Numbered from the stretch's first letter, positions 1-8,160 are shown. The stretch is 64,000 nt of DNA from JAZDIU01 sp043804635 (GCA_043804635.1 JAZDIU010000076.1:24611-88610), one strand, 5' to 3'. The notes: a model not told the origin generated them from the letters alone. Numbers and translations are program-made.

Positions 1-137
1 CGTCACTGTTACGGCGGGCTGGATTTTTGGCGGAACTTGGATTAAAGCGAATCAAAGCGGGCGATTGCGACGACCCGGCTACCCTGCAGCCGTTATACCT
101 GCGGGCGCCGGCAATTACCCAACCTAAGAAAAGATAA
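1..137 (+). CDS. tsaB: TsaB C-terminus (partial, 5' end outside window)
   Basis: Frame 3 is open from the first base to a TAA at 135-137, giving 44 residues. They include the stretch DDPATLQPLYLR followed by P-A-I-T-Q, which I recognise as the usual C-terminal tail of TsaB, the partner of TsaD in making the N6-threonylcarbamoyl modification of ANN-decoding tRNAs. The short form and KKR ending fit the family. Only the tail is present, so catalytic or dimer-interface features cannot be checked. It could be another protein with a similar tail, but the match in order and spacing is good. Confidence 0.72.
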   Translation, partial: SLLRRAGFLAELGLKRIKAGDCDDPATLQPLYLRAPAITQPKKR

Positions 138-179
138 TTAGACAAGTTCCTTCGAGTTTCACCTCGGCCGTTCCATCTA

Positions 180-208
180 TTGCCTAAACCCTCTAAACCC
201 CCTATAAT
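180..208 (+). promoter_or_regulatory. Promoter of mscL
   Basis: TTGCCT (180-185), a 17-base spacer and a perfect TATAAT (203-208). The start codon at 242 follows an AAAGGAGG ribosome-binding site. Several promoters in the window share this TTG-n-C plus TATAAT form. Confidence 0.6.
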
Positions 209-241
209 CAAGCCAGAATAACTTGTGAAAGGAGGAAACCT

Positions 242-700
242 ATGCTGAAAGATTTCAAGGCGTTCATAATGAGAGGCAATGTCGTCGATATGGCGGTGGG
301 CATCATCATCGGCGCTGCCTTCGGCGCTATTGTAAGTTCATTTGTCAAAGACGTTATTATGCCGCCTATCGGTCTCGGTCTGGGTAAAATCGACTTCTCT
401 AACTTGGCTATCATCTTGAAGCAAGGTTCTACTCCCGGACCCTACGCTTCACTTTCTGCAGCTCAGGCTGCCGGCGCTGTTACCCTCAACTATGGACTCT
501 TCATCAATACCATCATCAATTTTCTAATCATAGCTTTAGTTGTTTTCTTCTTTATCGTTAAGCCCATCGCCCGGATGCAGGCCCCTAAAAAAGCCGAAGC
601 ACCGGCCGCTCCTACCACCAAGGAATGTCCCTTCTGTTACACCGGTATCCCGATTAAAGCCACCCGCTGCCCCAACTGCACTTCACCATTAACTAAATAG
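242..700 (+). CDS. mscL: Large-conductance mechanosensitive channel with C-terminal zinc ribbon
   Basis: MscL is a homopentameric inner-membrane channel that opens under extreme membrane tension and vents solutes on hypo-osmotic shock. The N-terminus (FKAFIMRGNVVDMAVGIIIGAAFG) is the family signature and forms the pore-lining TM1 (about residues 14-45); TM2 spans about 82-106. A periplasmic loop lies between them. The ordinary MscL cytoplasmic helix is followed by a short Ala/Pro linker and a CPFC...CPNC ribbon (about residues 129-147), giving 152 residues. The ATG has a strong AAGGAGG site. It is a single gene with its own promoter, ending in a hairpin shared with the convergent acyltransferase gene. 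Identification is secure; the role of the ribbon is unknown. Confidence 0.95.
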   Translation: MLKDFKAFIMRGNVVDMAVGIIIGAAFGAIVSSFVKDVIMPPIGLGLGKIDFSNLAIILKQGSTPGPYASLSAAQAAGAVTLNYGLFINTIINFLIIALVVFFFIVKPIARMQAPKKAEAPAAPTTKECPFCYTGIPIKATRCPNCTSPLTK

Positions 701-724
701 AGACAGCAAGCAAACTTGAAAATC

Positions 725-761
725 CTCTCTCCCCTTGGGGGATTCATCCTGAAGGAGAGAG
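725..761. terminator. Hairpin between convergent genes (repeat-derived)
   Basis: CTCTCTCC (725-732) pairs perfectly with GGAGAGAG (754-761). It is followed by TCCTGAGCTTGTCGAAGGAG, a short intergenic repeat motif that recurs in altered form near 15908-15926. It lies between the convergent mscL and acyltransferase genes and may end transcription from both sides, although there is no clear U-tract. Confidence 0.4.
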
Positions 762-808
762 TAAGACTTGTCCTGAGCTTGTCGAAGGAGTGAGGGGTAA
801 CTCCATTC

Positions 809-1954
809 TCACCTGGAACCCTTTTTCAGCCTCAAACCAAATAGAAACCGCGTAACGATGGTTCTCCTCGCCACTTCATAAATCGCCAGAGAACCCACCA
901 GCGTAGCCGCCACAATGAAAAGATATTTTGGTGCCACCCCTGTTTCCCACTTAATAACAAAGTACCCGAGCGTAACGATAATGGTCTGGTGAAGAATATA
1001 GACCGGCAAAACTGCGTCGCTGGCATATCTCAGCGCCCGATTAGTGAAATTTAACAGCCGGCTCCCGATACCGATAATAGCCAACAACCAGCACCAGCAG
1101 GCAACCGCATAAAACGCCATCTCGATTGACCCCGGTAATGCCAGCACTTCGAACTTTATCAGGGCGATACCCACGCTGACAACAATGGCCGCCGTTAAAG
1201 CCGCGGGCGTGTTTCGCCTGACAATTTGCAGAATCCTGTCATCCGAAACCAGCAGGAAACCATAGAAAAAGACCGTAATGTAGAATAAGAAATTAGCCCA
1301 ATCGCTTATTAGATTCTGATTGCCCCATCCGTAGATTGGCCTCAGCGTAATGTTAATAATTATCAAAGGAATCGACGGCAGGAATATCGCTGCCGGTTTC
1401 TCCAGAAACCCGGCAATATTGCTAATAAGAGACTTTCTCTGTTCACTCCTGAAATAAGAGAACGCAGGTATCAAAATCAGCGAAAAGACGAAGAGATAAG
1501 CTAGGAACCATAGGTGATGCCAGCTTAGATTTCCGGTTTGCGGGTTATCGTTGCTATACGCTCCATGAAAGGTATTCGGATACCAGGCTATAAACGAACC
1601 GGTAAAATCGCCATCGAAAATTCGCTCGGCATATACCTGCGGCGGGACTATAATCAGCATTCCAAAGACTAGCGGGACGAATAAACGTAAAATCCTTTCT
1701 TTTGTGAAACCGCCCAGCGTCCGCCGTTCCAGAGCAAACCATACCGAAGCCCCCGCCAGGATGAAGAACAACGGCATATGCCAGACATCCAGAACGCGAT
1801 TAAATACCTCTATGCCTAAATTGAACTCCGCATTTTTAATGTGCCATCCCGGCTCATCGAACAGCCGCCCGCTGTGATAAAAAAGCAGCAGGAACATCGC
1901 TCCCACCCTGAGCCAGTCGATGTAATAGTGTCTTCCCACCTGGGCTTTTACCAT
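809..1954 (-). CDS. Acyltransferase 3 family membrane protein
   Basis: A 381-residue polytopic membrane protein. The N-terminus (YYIDWLRVGAMFLLLFYHSG) carries the Asp-Trp-Leu-Arg pattern and a His at the end of TM1 that typify acyltransferase-3 (OafA/OpgC-like) enzymes. These transfer acyl groups to extracytoplasmic glycans or lipids. Around ten hydrophobic segments follow, including HMPLFFILAGASVWFAL and LWFLAYLFVFSLILIP. Family proteins are usually 350-400 residues, so it is complete. It stands alone, with no glycan synthesis genes nearby, so the acceptor is unknown. The ATG lies in a GGAATGGTA context without a strong ribosome-binding site. Confidence 0.8.
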   Translation of the reverse strand: MVKAQVGRHYYIDWLRVGAMFLLLFYHSGRLFDEPGWHIKNAEFNLGIEVFNRVLDVWHMPLFFILAGASVWFALERRTLGGFTKERILRLFVPLVFGMLIIVPPQVYAERIFDGDFTGSFIAWYPNTFHGAYSNDNPQTGNLSWHHLWFLAYLFVFSLILIPAFSYFRSEQRKSLISNIAGFLEKPAAIFLPSIPLIIINITLRPIYGWGNQNLISDWANFLFYITVFFYGFLLVSDDRILQIVRRNTPAALTAAIVVSVGIALIKFEVLALPGSIEMAFYAVACWCWLLAIIGIGSRLLNFTNRALRYASDAVLPVYILHQTIIVTLGYFVIKWETGVAPKYLFIVAATLVGSLAIYEVARRTIVTRFLFGLRLKKGSR

Positions 1955-2033
1955 TCCCGCCCCGCGAATTTCTTAATTCTAAATTTGCCTCTCATTTTAT
2001 CAAGCCACTATGTACGAAGCAATTTCCTCCGCC

Positions 2034-2082
2034 TGTCATTCTGGCGAAGCCTGTCCCGTGCTCCGACACGGGAGCCAGGGGG
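2034..2082. repeat. Intergenic palindromic repeat (GTCATTCTGGC family)
   Basis: The segment folds: CTGGC (2041-2045) pairs with GCCAG (2074-2078), and inside it CCCGTG (2055-2060) pairs with CACGGG (2067-2072). The start GTCATTCTGG recurs at 15427 and, inverted, at 42635-42644. I infer a dispersed non-coding repeat family. Confidence 0.55.
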
Positions 2083-2147
2083 TATTTGTAGTATTTGACA
2101 TTGATAGCATTGGCAGTATTTCTTCGCTGATAGCCTATCTACCCCCA

Positions 2148-2176
2148 TTGTCCCTTTGCCTCTAGTGCAGTATAAT
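2148..2176 (+). promoter_or_regulatory. Promoter of the alcohol dehydrogenase gene
   Basis: TTGTCC (2148-2153), a 17-base spacer and a perfect TATAAT (2171-2176). The gene starts at 2205 behind a CTAGGAGG ribosome-binding site, so the leader would be about 20-25 bases. Confidence 0.6.
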
Positions 2177-2204
2177 TGGCTACCAGCATCACCTAGGAGG
2201 ATAT

Positions 2205-3299
2205 ATGAAAGGTAAAGCAGCCGTCTTCAAAGGTTCAGGCATTCCTTTTGAAATCAGGGAATTCCCATTGCCCGAAGTGAAGCCCAGAGCTATCTTGGTC
2301 CGGGTAACAAGAGCCAACATCTGCGGCTCCGACCTCCACCAATGGAAAGGCGGCGGCTCTAGAACCCTTGACCGACCCGTTATCACCGGTCACGAAATGG
2401 TCGGAAAAGTCTACGAACTGGGAGAGGGGGTCACCACCGATTCCGCCGGACAGCCTCTAAAGGTCGGCGACCGCATCACTTACTCCTACTTCGCCCCATG
2501 CGGACACTGTTACCAGTGCACTCACGGTCAACCCCACGCCTGCCCTAACTCGATGATTCACCGTGTTCTTAACATCGACGAATGGCCCCACTTCGTTGGC
2601 GCGTTCGCTGAATATTATTACGTCTTTCCCGGCAACTACGTGTTCAAAGTCCCCGACGAAGTCACCGATGAAATGGCAGCACCGGCTAACTGCGCCACAT
2701 CTCAGGTATTGTACGGTTTACACCGCGCCGGCGTTATGCCCGGAGACAGCGTCGTGGTACAGGGCGCGGGAGGCCTGGGTATCAATGCCACCGCCATCGC
2801 CCGCGAAATGGGCGCCGCCACTATCATCGTAATAGACCAGTACCCCGACCGCATCGAACTGGCTAAAGCTTTCGGCGCCGACCATATTATCGATATGAAC
2901 CAGTATCCTACACCCCGTGACCGTGTCAGGCAGGTTCGCCAGCTTACCGGCGGACGTGGCGCCGATGTCGTCGCCGAGCTTACTGGCATACCGGAAGTAG
3001 TCCGCGAAGGCATCGGTATGGTCCGTGCCGGCGGGAAATACCTCTGGATTGGCAATATCAATCTTGGCAAAACTCTGGAATTCGACCCCTCCGGCATTGT
3101 CCTTGGAAACCGCACCATAATCGGCATCGGCATCTATGAACCCTGGGCATTGTATCGGGCACTGGACTTATTGAAACGTACCAGAAATAAATATCCCTTC
3201 GACCGCATTCTATCTCACACTTTCAAATTGGAGGACATCAATACCGCCTTTGAAATGGCCGCTCAGCGGAAGGTTACCCGGGCTTCTATAGCCCCATAA
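2205..3299 (+). CDS. Zinc-dependent medium-chain alcohol dehydrogenase
   Basis: A cytoplasmic NAD(P)-dependent oxidoreductase of the MDR (GroES-like plus Rossmann) family, 364 residues. Catalytic-zinc ligands are visible as Cys40 (NICGSDLH) and His62-Glu63 (TGHEMVG). The structural-zinc lobe has Cys99, 102, 105 and 113. The nucleotide fold begins at VVVQGAGGLGINA, with an acidic residue (VIDQYPDR) suggesting NAD. Threonine-dehydrogenase-like and sorbitol-dehydrogenase-like members look similar, so the substrate cannot be assigned. Just downstream (35 bases) and co-oriented is a carboxymuconolactone-decarboxylase-like gene, so the two probably form an operon. Confidence 0.88.
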   Translation: MKGKAAVFKGSGIPFEIREFPLPEVKPRAILVRVTRANICGSDLHQWKGGGSRTLDRPVITGHEMVGKVYELGEGVTTDSAGQPLKVGDRITYSYFAPCGHCYQCTHGQPHACPNSMIHRVLNIDEWPHFVGAFAEYYYVFPGNYVFKVPDEVTDEMAAPANCATSQVLYGLHRAGVMPGDSVVVQGAGGLGINATAIAREMGAATIIVIDQYPDRIELAKAFGADHIIDMNQYPTPRDRVRQVRQLTGGRGADVVAELTGIPEVVREGIGMVRAGGKYLWIGNINLGKTLEFDPSGIVLGNRTIIGIGIYEPWALYRALDLLKRTRNKYPFDRILSHTFKLEDINTAFEMAAQRKVTRASIAP

Positions 3300-3334
3300 A
3301 TTACTGGAAATAAATTAAATCAGGAGGTTACTTA

Positions 3335-3916
3335 ATGGCACGGATTCCGTACCGCGAGAAAGAAGGGGCGCCGCCGGATGTAGTTGAAATCTACAATAAG
3401 ATAGAAAGTCGGGGCTTTCCCGTAACCAACGTCTTCCGGATGGCCGCCAATAGCCCTTCGACGCTGGCACATTTGATTAGAATGGGTGACGCTATCCTGA
3501 TAAAGACGAAGTTGAACCCGAAGTTCCGCGAGATGGCAATCCTGCGCAGTGCTGCAATACTGGACTGCGATTACGAATTCCAGGCTCACATCAGGTACGG
3601 CAAACAGGTAGGGATGACCGACGAGGAAATTGAAGCCATCAAGGACTGGGATAAATCGAAGCTGTTTAACGAGACCGAGCGGGCGGTTCTACGCTTCGTC
3701 GATGAAGTCGCCCGGGGTGGCAGAGTTAAAGATAAGACCTTCTCCGACCTGAAGCGCCATCTGGATGAGCAGGAGATGGTGGAGTTAAATCTTACCGTAG
3801 GCTATTATGGCATGCTCGCCCGACTTTTATTAGCCTTCCAGGTAGACCTGCAGGTGAGACCCCAATCATCAGTGGAGAAGGTCCTCGACCGCTCCCGCGC
3901 CCAGAAAAAGAGCTAA
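3335..3916 (+). CDS. Carboxymuconolactone decarboxylase / AhpD-fold protein
   Basis: A 193-residue all-helical protein. The motif Cys78-x2-Glu81-x3-His85 (CDYEFQAH) matches the CMD fold, but the second cysteine of the AhpD peroxidase motif is replaced by glutamate, so it is probably not an AhpD-type disulfide reductase. Relatives with the Glu-x3-His form act in decarboxylation or have unknown roles. A strong CAGGAGG site precedes the ATG. The position right after the alcohol dehydrogenase suggests a shared catabolic or detoxification role; this is inference only. Confidence 0.82.
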   Translation: MARIPYREKEGAPPDVVEIYNKIESRGFPVTNVFRMAANSPSTLAHLIRMGDAILIKTKLNPKFREMAILRSAAILDCDYEFQAHIRYGKQVGMTDEEIEAIKDWDKSKLFNETERAVLRFVDEVARGGRVKDKTFSDLKRHLDEQEMVELNLTVGYYGMLARLLLAFQVDLQVRPQSSVEKVLDRSRAQKKS

Positions 3917-3966
3917 ATTCCTATTCGGGTGTTAAAGAGCGGCAAACCCCTCTTTAAACAATTAAT

Positions 3967-3990
3967 CCCCTCTCCTAGTCAGGAGAGGGG
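3967..3990. terminator. Perfect 10-bp hairpin after the ADH-CMD unit
   Basis: CCCCTCTCCT (3967-3976), loop AGTC, AGGAGAGGGG (3981-3990), all ten pairs perfect. It lies 50 bases past the CMD stop. No T-tract follows, so it could be a repeat unit or an RNA 3' end rather than a classical terminator. Confidence 0.45.
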
Positions 3991-4115
3991 AAGGGGTGAG
4001 GTAGTTGTTCAAGGCAAAGCCAGAATAGAAATTACCAACCTCCTTTCAAGAATTAGGGCGTAACAACATACACAAACAGTTGTAAAAAAGATATCTATCC
4101 TTTATCATTTAAATC

Positions 4116-4928
4116 GTGCCAGACGAAAGCTCGCCCAATGATTCCATAATTTTCTTAGGCACCGCCGGTGCCCGCTTTATGATAACCACCCAGCTCCTGG
4201 CTTCGGGTGGAATGTGGCTCAACCTCAACGGCACCCAGATATTACTCGACCCCGGCCCCGGTTGCATCGTCCAGGCGACCAGGCGTAAACTGAAACCCGA
4301 TAAGCTCAGTGCCATAATTTTATCCCACCGCCACTTGGACCACTCGGCTGACACCAACGTAATGGTCGAGGCAATGACCGAAGGCGGGCTCAAATCACAC
4401 GGCTGGTTATTCGTCCCGGCCGATGCTCTGACACCGGAACCGGTCATCTTCTCCTATCTGAAGAACCGCCTCGACGGAGTGGAGTTACTGAAAGAGGGCA
4501 AGTCCTACACGGTAGGCAACGTCTCCTTTTCCACGCCCCTGCGCCACCAACACTCGGTGGAGACCTACGGTATAATCTTCAAAACGCCTAAATATACTTT
4601 TTCCTATATCACCGATACCCTCTATTTCGACGAGCTGGCTAAACGCTACACCGGTGAGCTTCTGATTATGAACATCGCCTTTGTCACTCCCCGCCCCCAA
4701 TCCCACGATGGATTTGCCCAGTTGCCCGTCGACCATCTATCCGTGCCTGACGCCGAATATCTTATCCGGGAAATAAAACCCAAGGTAGCCATCCTCACCC
4801 ACTTCGGTATGGGTATGTGGCGGGCAAAGCCTTGGGAAATCGCCGAAAAGTTATCGCAGGATACCGGAATCAAGGTAATTGCCGCCCGTGATGGTATGAA
4901 GTTCGACCTGACACAACTGGAGAGCTAA
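4116..4928 (+). CDS. MBL-fold metallo-hydrolase
   Basis: A 270-residue metallo-beta-lactamase-fold protein with the metal-binding motif His71-x-His73-x-Asp75-His76 (HRHLDH). Further ligands are plausible in LRHQHSVETYG, ITDT and THFGMG. The early IIFLGTAGARF resembles RNase Z / beta-CASP-like or phosphodiesterase relatives, but the protein is shorter than RNase J and lacks an obvious tRNase Z exosite. Substrate unknown. The start is GTG with almost no ribosome-binding site; no better in-frame start is visible near it. Confidence 0.8.
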   Translation: MPDESSPNDSIIFLGTAGARFMITTQLLASGGMWLNLNGTQILLDPGPGCIVQATRRKLKPDKLSAIILSHRHLDHSADTNVMVEAMTEGGLKSHGWLFVPADALTPEPVIFSYLKNRLDGVELLKEGKSYTVGNVSFSTPLRHQHSVETYGIIFKTPKYTFSYITDTLYFDELAKRYTGELLIMNIAFVTPRPQSHDGFAQLPVDHLSVPDAEYLIREIKPKVAILTHFGMGMWRAKPWEIAEKLSQDTGIKVIAARDGMKFDLTQLES

Positions 4929-4930
4929 GG

Positions 4931-5098
4931 CTTATCCACATTTCATTCAATCAGGGAGGTGAAATGAGGTCAATAATCAAAGCGGCATTAAGAGTTGTTA
5001 TCGTATTCGCTTTTCTTGAAATAGTCGCCTCCCTAGTAAAAAGTATCGGATCTCTCTTGACTTTTCGGCACATTCCCGATGCACAGGATTTATCCACA
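4931..5098 (+). promoter_or_regulatory. Two perfect DnaA-box 9-mers
   Basis: TTATCCACA occurs at 4931-4939 (between genes) and at 5090-5098 (inside the next gene), same strand, 159 bases apart. A 9-mer is expected about once per 131 kb on both strands, so two so close is notable. No AT-rich unwinding element or further perfect box was found here. Could be chance or a DnaA-titration site. Confidence 0.3.
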
Positions 5099-5524
5099 TT
5101 CTACGTAAACATATCAATAGCATCCTTAATCGGACTGTTAATATTATGGGCAATGTGGTGGAAAACTGATGCCATAGTGAGAATTTTAGTGGGAAACATA
5201 AGTGAAAATGAGCTGGTTATTAACACCTCCAATTTAGATTTAATAAAAGTATCAATGCGTATCCTGGGCATATATTTGCTTGCCACATCAATACCAGACT
5301 TATTTGGATTAATTGCCTACCATATTCAGAATGTAAACTTATATGTCGAACTAAATAATATTGACCCGAAACTTCAAGCAGATGAAATAAAGTGGTGGGT
5401 AACTACGGGTGTGACTATTTTAATAGGCATTTGGTTGGTGTTAGGAAGTAGGGGAATTGTCACAGCGATTGATAAAGTCTGGACTGCAGGACAAACGCTC
5501 AATCGTGGTAAGAAAGAAAGGTAA
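4964..5524 (+). CDS. Small four-TM membrane protein, unknown function
   Basis: A 186-residue protein I do not recognise. Hydrophobic stretches at about residues 8-27, 48-66, 97-118 and 144-162 suggest four membrane segments, with acidic and polar loops between them (for example around VELNNIDPKLQADEIK). The C-terminus is basic (LNRGKKER). The ATG follows a good GGGAGG site. Codon use is more AT-rich than in the neighbouring MBL gene, hinting at a different history. Nothing nearby indicates a role. Confidence 0.65.
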   Translation: MRSIIKAALRVVIVFAFLEIVASLVKSIGSLLTFRHIPDAQDLSTFYVNISIASLIGLLILWAMWWKTDAIVRILVGNISENELVINTSNLDLIKVSMRILGIYLLATSIPDLFGLIAYHIQNVNLYVELNNIDPKLQADEIKWWVTTGVTILIGIWLVLGSRGIVTAIDKVWTAGQTLNRGKKER

Positions 5525-5638
5525 TCGGCTTTTCTACGTCTCGCTAAGCGCCAAGCCTAGCTTTAGCATCCTTCCACGGGATTGTTTTCCCTTCTTTGAC
5601 CTCTTTGATGCTGCGGTTCAGTTGCCCCACAGGACTTT

Positions 5639-5956
5639 TTATTCGGACAGCTTGGAATTGACAAGACGGTTAAAGCTGACTTTGGATTCCACAGCCTGTA
5701 GTTGGAGTTTCCTATGCACATCTGGCGGGACACGGACCGTAAATTTGCCGGAATAACGTCTGATTGCCAGCGGCTGTGGGATAGGCTCTCCAGTTGATTG
5801 CATATCATGGATAACCTGCTTGACAATATCCCGGATTCCGGCTAGAGCTGCTTCCTGAGTATCCGCTAGCCAGCTAAGACTGGGGAACTCGGCACACAAT
5901 CCAACATATTGACCGTCTTCTTCCGACCATGTAACCCGATAGGTATATTTATCCAT
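5639..5956 (-). CDS. hicB: HicB-family antitoxin
   Basis: A 105-residue antitoxin. The N-terminal half (residues 1-60, YTYRVTWSEEDGQYVGLCAEFPSLS) is the partly degraded RNase-H-like HicB fold that covers the toxin. The C-terminal part (VRVPPDVHRKLQLQAVESKVSFNRLVNSKL) is a ribbon-helix-helix DNA-binding domain, so it can autoregulate. It lies 2 bases downstream of hicA in the same direction, the usual toxin-first order. Identification rests on domain order plus partner. Confidence 0.88.
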   Translation of the reverse strand: MDKYTYRVTWSEEDGQYVGLCAEFPSLSWLADTQEAALAGIRDIVKQVIHDMQSTGEPIPQPLAIRRYSGKFTVRVPPDVHRKLQLQAVESKVSFNRLVNSKLSE

Positions 5957-5958
5957 CC

Positions 5959-6198
5959 CTAACCTCCCAATTTCTCTATCGCCTGTAATACCTGCCTCAC
6001 CTGATAGGCTTTGGCTTTGCCGTTATCGTCCTGGATATTTATTCTAGGGTCGCCCTGCCAGGGTGTCCTGTATATTCGATGGCTTCCCTTTTGGCGGGGT
6101 TCTCCTAAGTAATAGTCGCAAACTTTACTGAGGTCTCTGAATTTTACATCTTTGGGATTTTCCCTCATCTGCTCGACTATCTTCTCTATCGCCTTCAC
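5959..6198 (-). CDS. hicA: HicA-family mRNA interferase toxin
   Basis: A 79-residue dsRBD-fold RNase toxin that cleaves mRNA when not bound by HicB. The core Gly-Ser-His (KGSHRIYRTP) contains the catalytic histidine. The usual small basic fold ends in AYQVRQVLQAIEKL. The GTG start at 6198 lies exactly 7 bases from a -10 box (6205-6210), so transcript and translation start may coincide (leaderless). Upstream of hicB, 2 bases apart. Confidence 0.88.
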   Translation of the reverse strand: MKAIEKIVEQMRENPKDVKFRDLSKVCDYYLGEPRQKGSHRIYRTPWQGDPRINIQDDNGKAKAYQVRQVLQAIEKLGG

Positions 6199-6204
6199 AG
6201 TTCA

Positions 6205-6233
6205 ATGGTATCACTATTGCCACCATTAGTCAA
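6205..6233 (-). promoter_or_regulatory. hicAB promoter
   Basis: On the minus strand: TTGACT (6228-6233), 17-base spacer, TACCAT (6205-6210). The predicted +1 is at about 6198, the first base of the hicA GTG. It lies back to back with the radical SAM gene promoter. Confidence 0.55.
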
Positions 6234-6285
6234 GACACTTCGGCAAGCTTTATATCCCTCGCTGGCTTCTTCCCCCACCTTTAGC

Positions 6286-6291
6286 TATAAT
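6286..6291 (+). promoter_or_regulatory. -10 box of the radical SAM gene
   Basis: A perfect TATAAT ends 6 bases before the ATG at 6298, and no ribosome-binding site is present between them. A leaderless transcript starting on the ATG is the simplest reading. No good -35 is visible. Confidence 0.45.
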
Positions 6292-6297
6292 TACAAA

Positions 6298-8160
6298 ATG
6301 AGCCAGGTAAGCAATCTCAATAGCAGCCTCTATAAAGTGCAAAAGCCCGCCCGCTACACGGGTGGCGAGTGGAACAGCGTCCAGAAGGACTGGGACAACG
6401 TCTTTATTAAGGTGCTGCTTTCCTATCCCGACCTGTATGAAATCGGGATGTCCAACCTTGCTTTACCCATCCTCTACGACATCCTTAATAGCCAGCCGGA
6501 TGTCCTTGCCGAAAGGGTTTATGCTCCATGGTCGGACATGGAAGCAGTGATGCGCCAGGAGGGTATACCGCTCTTCAGCCTGGAATCAAGGCATCCGCTT
6601 AAAGAATTCGATGTAATCGGCTTCTCCTTAGGCTACGAACTTACCTATACCAACGTCCTCAATATACTCAACCTTGCCCGGATACCGGTGCTCGCTTCGG
6701 AAAGGGATGACTCTCATCCTCTCATAATAGCTGGCGGCAGTGGTGCCCTCAATCCGGAGCCAATGGCTGACTTCTTCGACCTTTTTGCAGTCGGGGATGG
6801 TGAGGAGGTATTGCTGGAGTTGGTTGACAGCTTCCGTAAGTGGAAACAGGCGGGTGCCCGCAAAGAGGAATTGCTCCGCCAATTGGTAGAAATACCCGGC
6901 ATTTATGTGCCCAGTTTCTACCGAGTGGAATACCAGGACAGCGGACTGATTAAAAGCATCAAGCCGACTGTGCCTGAAGCTAAACCGACTATCCGGCGCC
7001 GGATAATAAGCAACCTCCCGCCACCGGTAACCAAACCTGTAGTCCCCTATATAGAGATTATCCACGACCGCGCGGCGGTGGAAATCCAACGGGGATGCAG
7101 CCGGGGTTGCCGATTCTGCCAGGCAAGTTCGATTTACCGCCCCATAAGAGAACGCCCCCAATCAGAGGTGCTGGAGGCAGTCGGGGAACTTATTGCCAAC
7201 TGCGGTTATAGCGAGGTATCTTTGGTCTCGCTCAGCACCACCGACTACCATCGCATCGACGAACTGGTCGCTGAATTATCGAACCGCTATCCCGACCTCA
7301 CCATATCGCTACCCAGCCTATACGTCGATACCTTCTCGGTCAACCTGATGGACTCATTACCCCCCCATCGTAAAACCGGCCTTACCTTTGCCCCTGAGGC
7401 GGGCAGTGAGCGGCTGAGACGAGTCATCAACAAGCACATCTCCGAGGATGAACTTCTGAAAACGGCTGCCCTTGCCTTTGAACGGGGCTGGACCGGCCTC
7501 AAGCTATATTTTATGCTTGGCTTACCCGGTGAAACCAACGAGGATATAGAGGAAATAGTCCGTCTATTGAACAAAATCCGCGCGTTAGCTAGAAAAGGCA
7601 GGACTCCCCAGATAAGGGTTACCCTTTCCACCTTTATCCCCAAACCCCATACTCCCTTTCAATGGGTAGCCCAGGAAAACGCGGAGGTATTAAACAGTAA
7701 ACTGGAAATGCTCAGGCAGGGACTGCGGGGTAAAAGCATCAAGCTATCGTGGCAGGACCCCCAGGTCAGTCAGCTTGAGGCGGTATTATCACGGGGAGAC
7801 CGGCGATTAGGTAAAATCATTTATAATGCCTGGAAGCTGGGATGTAAGTTCGATTCCTGGGGCGAGCACCTGAATTACCCGGGCTGGCTTCAGGCTTTCG
7901 AAAAGACCGGCATCGACCCCAATTTCTATTCCCACCGCGAGCGTGACCTGGATGAAATTCTACCGTGGAGTCATATCGATATCGGAGTAACTTCAACCTT
8001 CCTAAAGCAAGAATACCATCGGGCTATGGAAGCTTTAGAAACTCCAGATTGCCGTTATGAAACCTGTAATGCCTGCGGCCTCCAGCGTTGGGAAGCCTCG
8101 TGCCAAGAGAAGCAATCCCACAGGGGAGTCCAACAGGGGGCTTCGCCCCCTCTTAATTAA
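6298..8160 (+). CDS. TIGR03960-type radical SAM protein
   Basis: A 620-residue protein. Residues 1-240 form a Rossmann-like, cobalamin-binding-type domain; the radical SAM core starts near 255 with the cluster motif Cys267-x3-Cys271-x2-Cys274 (RGCSRGCRFCQ). I recognise the family as the free-standing form of TIGR03960, often fused or adjacent to a DUF2344 protein; none is near. Biochemical role unknown. A further open 31 codons run upstream (to 6205), but they overlap the hicAB promoter, so I use the internal ATG at 6298 right after a TATAAT. The last about 15 codons lie in a GC-rich hairpin that looks repeat-derived. It converges on the alpha/beta hydrolase. Confidence 0.85.
   Translation: MSQVSNLNSSLYKVQKPARYTGGEWNSVQKDWDNVFIKVLLSYPDLYEIGMSNLALPILYDILNSQPDVLAERVYAPWSDMEAVMRQEGIPLFSLESRHPLKEFDVIGFSLGYELTYTNVLNILNLARIPVLASERDDSHPLIIAGGSGALNPEPMADFFDLFAVGDGEEVLLELVDSFRKWKQAGARKEELLRQLVEIPGIYVPSFYRVEYQDSGLIKSIKPTVPEAKPTIRRRIISNLPPPVTKPVVPYIEIIHDRAAVEIQRGCSRGCRFCQASSIYRPIRERPQSEVLEAVGELIANCGYSEVSLVSLSTTDYHRIDELVAELSNRYPDLTISLPSLYVDTFSVNLMDSLPPHRKTGLTFAPEAGSERLRRVINKHISEDELLKTAALAFERGWTGLKLYFMLGLPGETNEDIEEIVRLLNKIRALARKGRTPQIRVTLSTFIPKPHTPFQWVAQENAEVLNSKLEMLRQGLRGKSIKLSWQDPQVSQLEAVLSRGDRRLGKIIYNAWKLGCKFDSWGEHLNYPGWLQAFEKTGIDPNFYSHRERDLDEILPWSHIDIGVTSTFLKQEYHRAMEALETPDCRYETCNACGLQRWEASCQEKQSHRGVQQGASPPLN

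Noticed and set aside
6628..7161. 177-residue open frame antisense to the radical SAM gene
   Set aside because: Shadow of a certain gene; not supported by any motif.
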